From assembly GCA_963576565.1 (NCBI GenBank), contig OY755045.1, positions 4,913,477 through 4,977,476 of the forward strand: 64,000 nucleotides of DNA, read 5' to 3'. The notes under the pieces are model-generated. The model did not search any database and was not told the DNA's origin. It worked only from the letters and a program-made list of their open reading frames with translations. Both the position numbers and the translations under genes were made by a program. This document shows positions 61,467 to 64,000 of the stretch, piece by piece. Source of the DNA: Aspidapion aeneum. Its lineage: Eukaryota; Arthropoda; Insecta; Coleoptera; Brentidae. The stretch's first letter is position 1; every line of letters starts with the position of its first letter.

Positions 61467-62989
61467 CACTGGTCTATTTTTAAGTAATGAATATCAGGCT
61501 GAATATTTTCAAATAGCGACCAAGACGTAGTTTTAAAAATTCGACAAGTACCACATAGTAACATTAAATTTTTTGCTAAATTTATGATATTAAATATAAA
61601 AAAACGTTTGTCCTACAAACTAGATGCTTTGACCGTCGTATCCCCCACCCCAAACATGTCGAAATAACGAGATAAAAATATTACTACTACTATAACGGTT
61701 TTCCACCTCCTTCGATTCTGACAATCGTCTTCTATCAGGTTTTTTCCACTCATTGGTCTTTGGATTGACTGTTGCCATTCTAGTTTAGGACGCCTTCTTT
61801 TTCTGCGCCCTATTGGTTGCCATTCTAGGACCTGCTTTGGTAATCTTTCGTCTTTCATCCGTTGTACATGGCCGTACCATATCAGTTGTCTTTTAGTGAT
61901 GTCATCTGTTATGCTTCCCTCGATTCCCATTCTTTCTTTTATGATCTCATTTCTTATATGATCCCTTCTAGATATTCTCATTGATCTTCTTATTGCATCC
62001 ATTTCGACACTTTCTATTTTTGTTTTGTATTTTTCTGTTACGCGACAAGTCTATTCCATACAACAGCGTGCTTTTCACCATTGTTTCATATATGTTAAAT
62101 TTTACATTCTTTTTTATCTCTCGGCTCCATAAAATACGGTTAAGATATCCAATAATCTTTTTTGCTTTTACTGTTATTTTTTCCAGTTCTTTATAGTCTG
62201 TTCCTATCTTATCAAATGTGACACTCTAGTATATTGTTTGTCTATTGTCTAATTCTTATTCACTTGATTCGTTTCCAATACATAAGTACTGTGTCTTGTC
62301 CACGTTCACTGTTAACCCCCACTTTTGGTATTCTTCCGTTAACTTTCTCATTATATACTCCATCATCGTTAGCTACAATTACTTAGTCGTCAGCAAACTG
62401 AAGTGTGTATATGGTAAATCGGTCGTTAAGTTGTATTCCCATGCCGTGTACTTTACGTTTTTAGATTTTTAGAGCTACTGCGATATATATTTTAAAAAGA
62501 GTTGGAGTCTATGTCTTAAGCCTTTTGTTACCAGGAATTCTTTTAAAAGTCGATTTCCAATTTTAATTTTAGATTTTAACCCTTTGTATAGTTCTTTTAT
62601 CGCTTTTATGTATGTATGATTGATATTAGTTTGCTCTAACACTGTCCATAATTTTTCTACTGGAACGGTATCGTATGCTTTTTATAGGTCCACAAAGGTA
62701 ACATGAGTCTCTATATTTCTGGCACTCCTTCTCTCAATTACTTGTTTAAGTTGAGACAAAAGAATTAGTAACCGGTAATTTTTTTCCTGTGGATTAAAAA
62801 ATGTGTTTAAAAGAAAATGGCAACATTGTCCTACAAATCATATTCTTGATTTAGTTAATCCGACGCTTAAAAGATGTCTGCTTTTGCGATTTTTGACCGA
62901 AATCACTTTTAGGAATTTTCGTAGTGGAAAAAATTGGGTGCATCGAAAAATTCAGCCTGTTACTGATCACTTAAAAAAATAGACCAGTG
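61467..62989. mobile_element. TIR element CACTGGTCTATTTTT (TA target) with nested LINE
   Basis: Left end CACTGGTCTATTTTTAAGTA and right end ACTTAAAAAAATAGACCAGTG are inverted, both continue to a shared CAGGCTGAAT/ATTCAGCCTG block, and TA flanks each side. Consistent with a Tc1/mariner-type MITE. The interior is mostly a later LINE insertion. Confidence 0.75.
61620..62825 (-). pseudogene. Decayed LINE nested in the TIR element
   Basis: Flanked by TTGTCCTACAAA (61608-61619 and 62826-62837). The minus strand reads an RT region ([30 protein letters not shown]) through several frames, then a 129-codon open stretch with [34 protein letters not shown] and GRRKRRRP. It is homologous to 46675-47713 but carries frameshifts and stops, so is older. 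Confidence 0.8.
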
Positions 62990-63118
62990 TACTGTGGACT
63001 AAAACGCCAGTTAACTACGATTTGCGCTTACTTTTTACGCTTCTTAATTAATTTATGAGTTTTTTCAAAGTTTTATCTTTTTACTACTATTTTATTTATT
63101 TCTTGGATGTAATCTAAT

Positions 63119-63966
63119 GCACGGTGTTTCACGAACATCGAAACAGGGTCCTTTTTTCGTATTTAGAGTCCGAATTTGGAGAAACGCTCGGACACGTCGA
63201 TTTAGTTTGCGAGGGGGATACTTTTTGGCTATCTTTAAATTTTTATGGCACGAACCCCCTTCGAAGGGTAGACTTTACCCCTATATTTTGAATAAGGAAA
63301 GTGGGCCTAGTAATACCTTGTTTTAAAGCTCTCTTAAATATCTTTACATCCGTGTAAAAATTTCGAAAATCCATCGATTAGCTTTCACATTTTCAAACTT
63401 AACATGGAATGATAAAATAAAAATTAAATTTGAAAAACAATAAAATTCTAATTAAATTTTTATTTTATCAGTCCATGTTAAATTTGAAAGTTTGAAGGCA
63501 ATTACCTCAAAAACTAATGGATAGATTTTTGAAATTTTTACACGGTTGTAAGGACAATGAAAATGCCTTCAAAACAAGGTATCACTAGACCCACTTTCCC
63601 TATTCAAAATATAGGGTTAAAGTATACCCCTCGAAGGGGATTTGTGCTACAAAAATTTAAAGATAGCCAAAAAGTGTCCCCCTCGCAAAAAAAATCGACG
63701 TGTCCGAGCGTTTCTCTAAATTTGCACTCTAAATACCCAAAAACAGTGGCGTATATAAGGGGGGACCTGAGGGCTCGCCCCCCCCCCCCGAAGCTAACAT
63801 TTTTTTAGATATTTTCCACATATTTTATGAATACAAACATAAAATACGGCCTCATGAGGTCTCGCCCCCCCTCCCCCCCGAAACTGTCTCGGCCCCTCCG
63901 AAACTTTTTTTTATATACGCCACTGCCCAAAAAAGCATCTGTTTCGATATTCGTAGAACAACGTGT
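63119..63966. mobile_element. Foldback element, copy 2, with nested MITE
   Basis: Same family as 4614-5232. Arms (GTGTTTCACGAACATCG, GAGAAACGCTCGGACACGTC, and mirrored CGACGTGTCCGAGCGTTTCT) surround a centre near 63440. The right arm is split by 63744-63925. Confidence 0.8.
63744..63925. mobile_element. hAT-like MITE CAGTGGCGTATA with 8-bp target duplication
   Basis: CAGTGGCGTATATAAGG to TATATACGCCACTG; CCCAAAAA at 63736-63743 and 63926-63933. C-runs and CGAAACTGTCTCGG mark it as the same family as 24292-24440. Confidence 0.88.
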
Positions 63967-64000
63967 ATATGAAAGGAGATTTTTAAGATGTTTTTATAAA

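Overview
This is an A+T-rich stretch of an animal, almost certainly insect, nuclear genome. It has one real host gene spread over 21 kb of introns, a BEL/Pao LTR retrotransposon, several non-LTR (LINE) fragments, a pogo/Tigger relic, hAT- and mariner-type MITEs, and many copies of short repeat families that no protein explains. The species cannot be fixed from sequence alone. No bacterial operons, CRISPR arrays, rRNA or complete tRNA genes are present.

The host gene (35071-56022, + strand) is an Abp1/drebrin-like (DBNL) actin-binding adaptor. Its eight exons sum to 1251 nt (416 codons plus stop) with all splice phases compatible: ADF-H domain (exons 1-3), charged coiled coil (exons 4-5), Ser/Pro/Gln linker (exon 6), and C-terminal SH3 (exons 7-8). 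Intron 3 holds a 7.7-kb BEL/Pao element (35946-43620) with a 5-bp target duplication and nearly identical 708-bp LTRs. Its reverse-transcriptase core is deleted. Introns 5 and 6 hold LINE 3' ends and five copies of the dominant short repeat.

Layout: 1-13.8 kb, three copies of a 2.4-4 kb long-inverted-repeat element containing arrays of a palindromic satellite and an 18-bp minisatellite. 13.8-26 kb, hairpin-rich repeats, seven copies of the dominant element between 17.2 and 26.1 kb, a Tigger relic and hAT-like MITEs. 27.2-31.2 kb, a nearly 4-kb imperfect palindrome with another palindrome nested in its left arm and a minisatellite-bearing MITE in its right arm. 31.3-34.4 kb, a repeat with a giant (ACAG)n tract and more MITEs. 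35-56 kb, Abp1. 56.6-60.4 kb, a tandem duplication of dominant-element copies. 60.4-64 kb, nested DNA transposon, LINE and foldback elements.

The most interesting system is the dominant element, called HpE here (16 copies). It has a hairpin with AGCTCACAC/GTGTGAGCT arms near its 5' end, a second hairpin with the same arms at its 3' end, a CTAA terminus, two to four 115-bp internal repeats, and a hypervariable (ACAG)n tract. One insertion can be compared with an empty paralogous site in the same window and shows no target duplication. These features fit a non-autonomous Helitron/Helentron-derived (HINE, DINE-1/mini-me-like) element. A short core, roughly AAAATCGG(T/C)(T/C)CAGCGGTTT, recurs in HpE and in at least three otherwise unrelated repeat families here.
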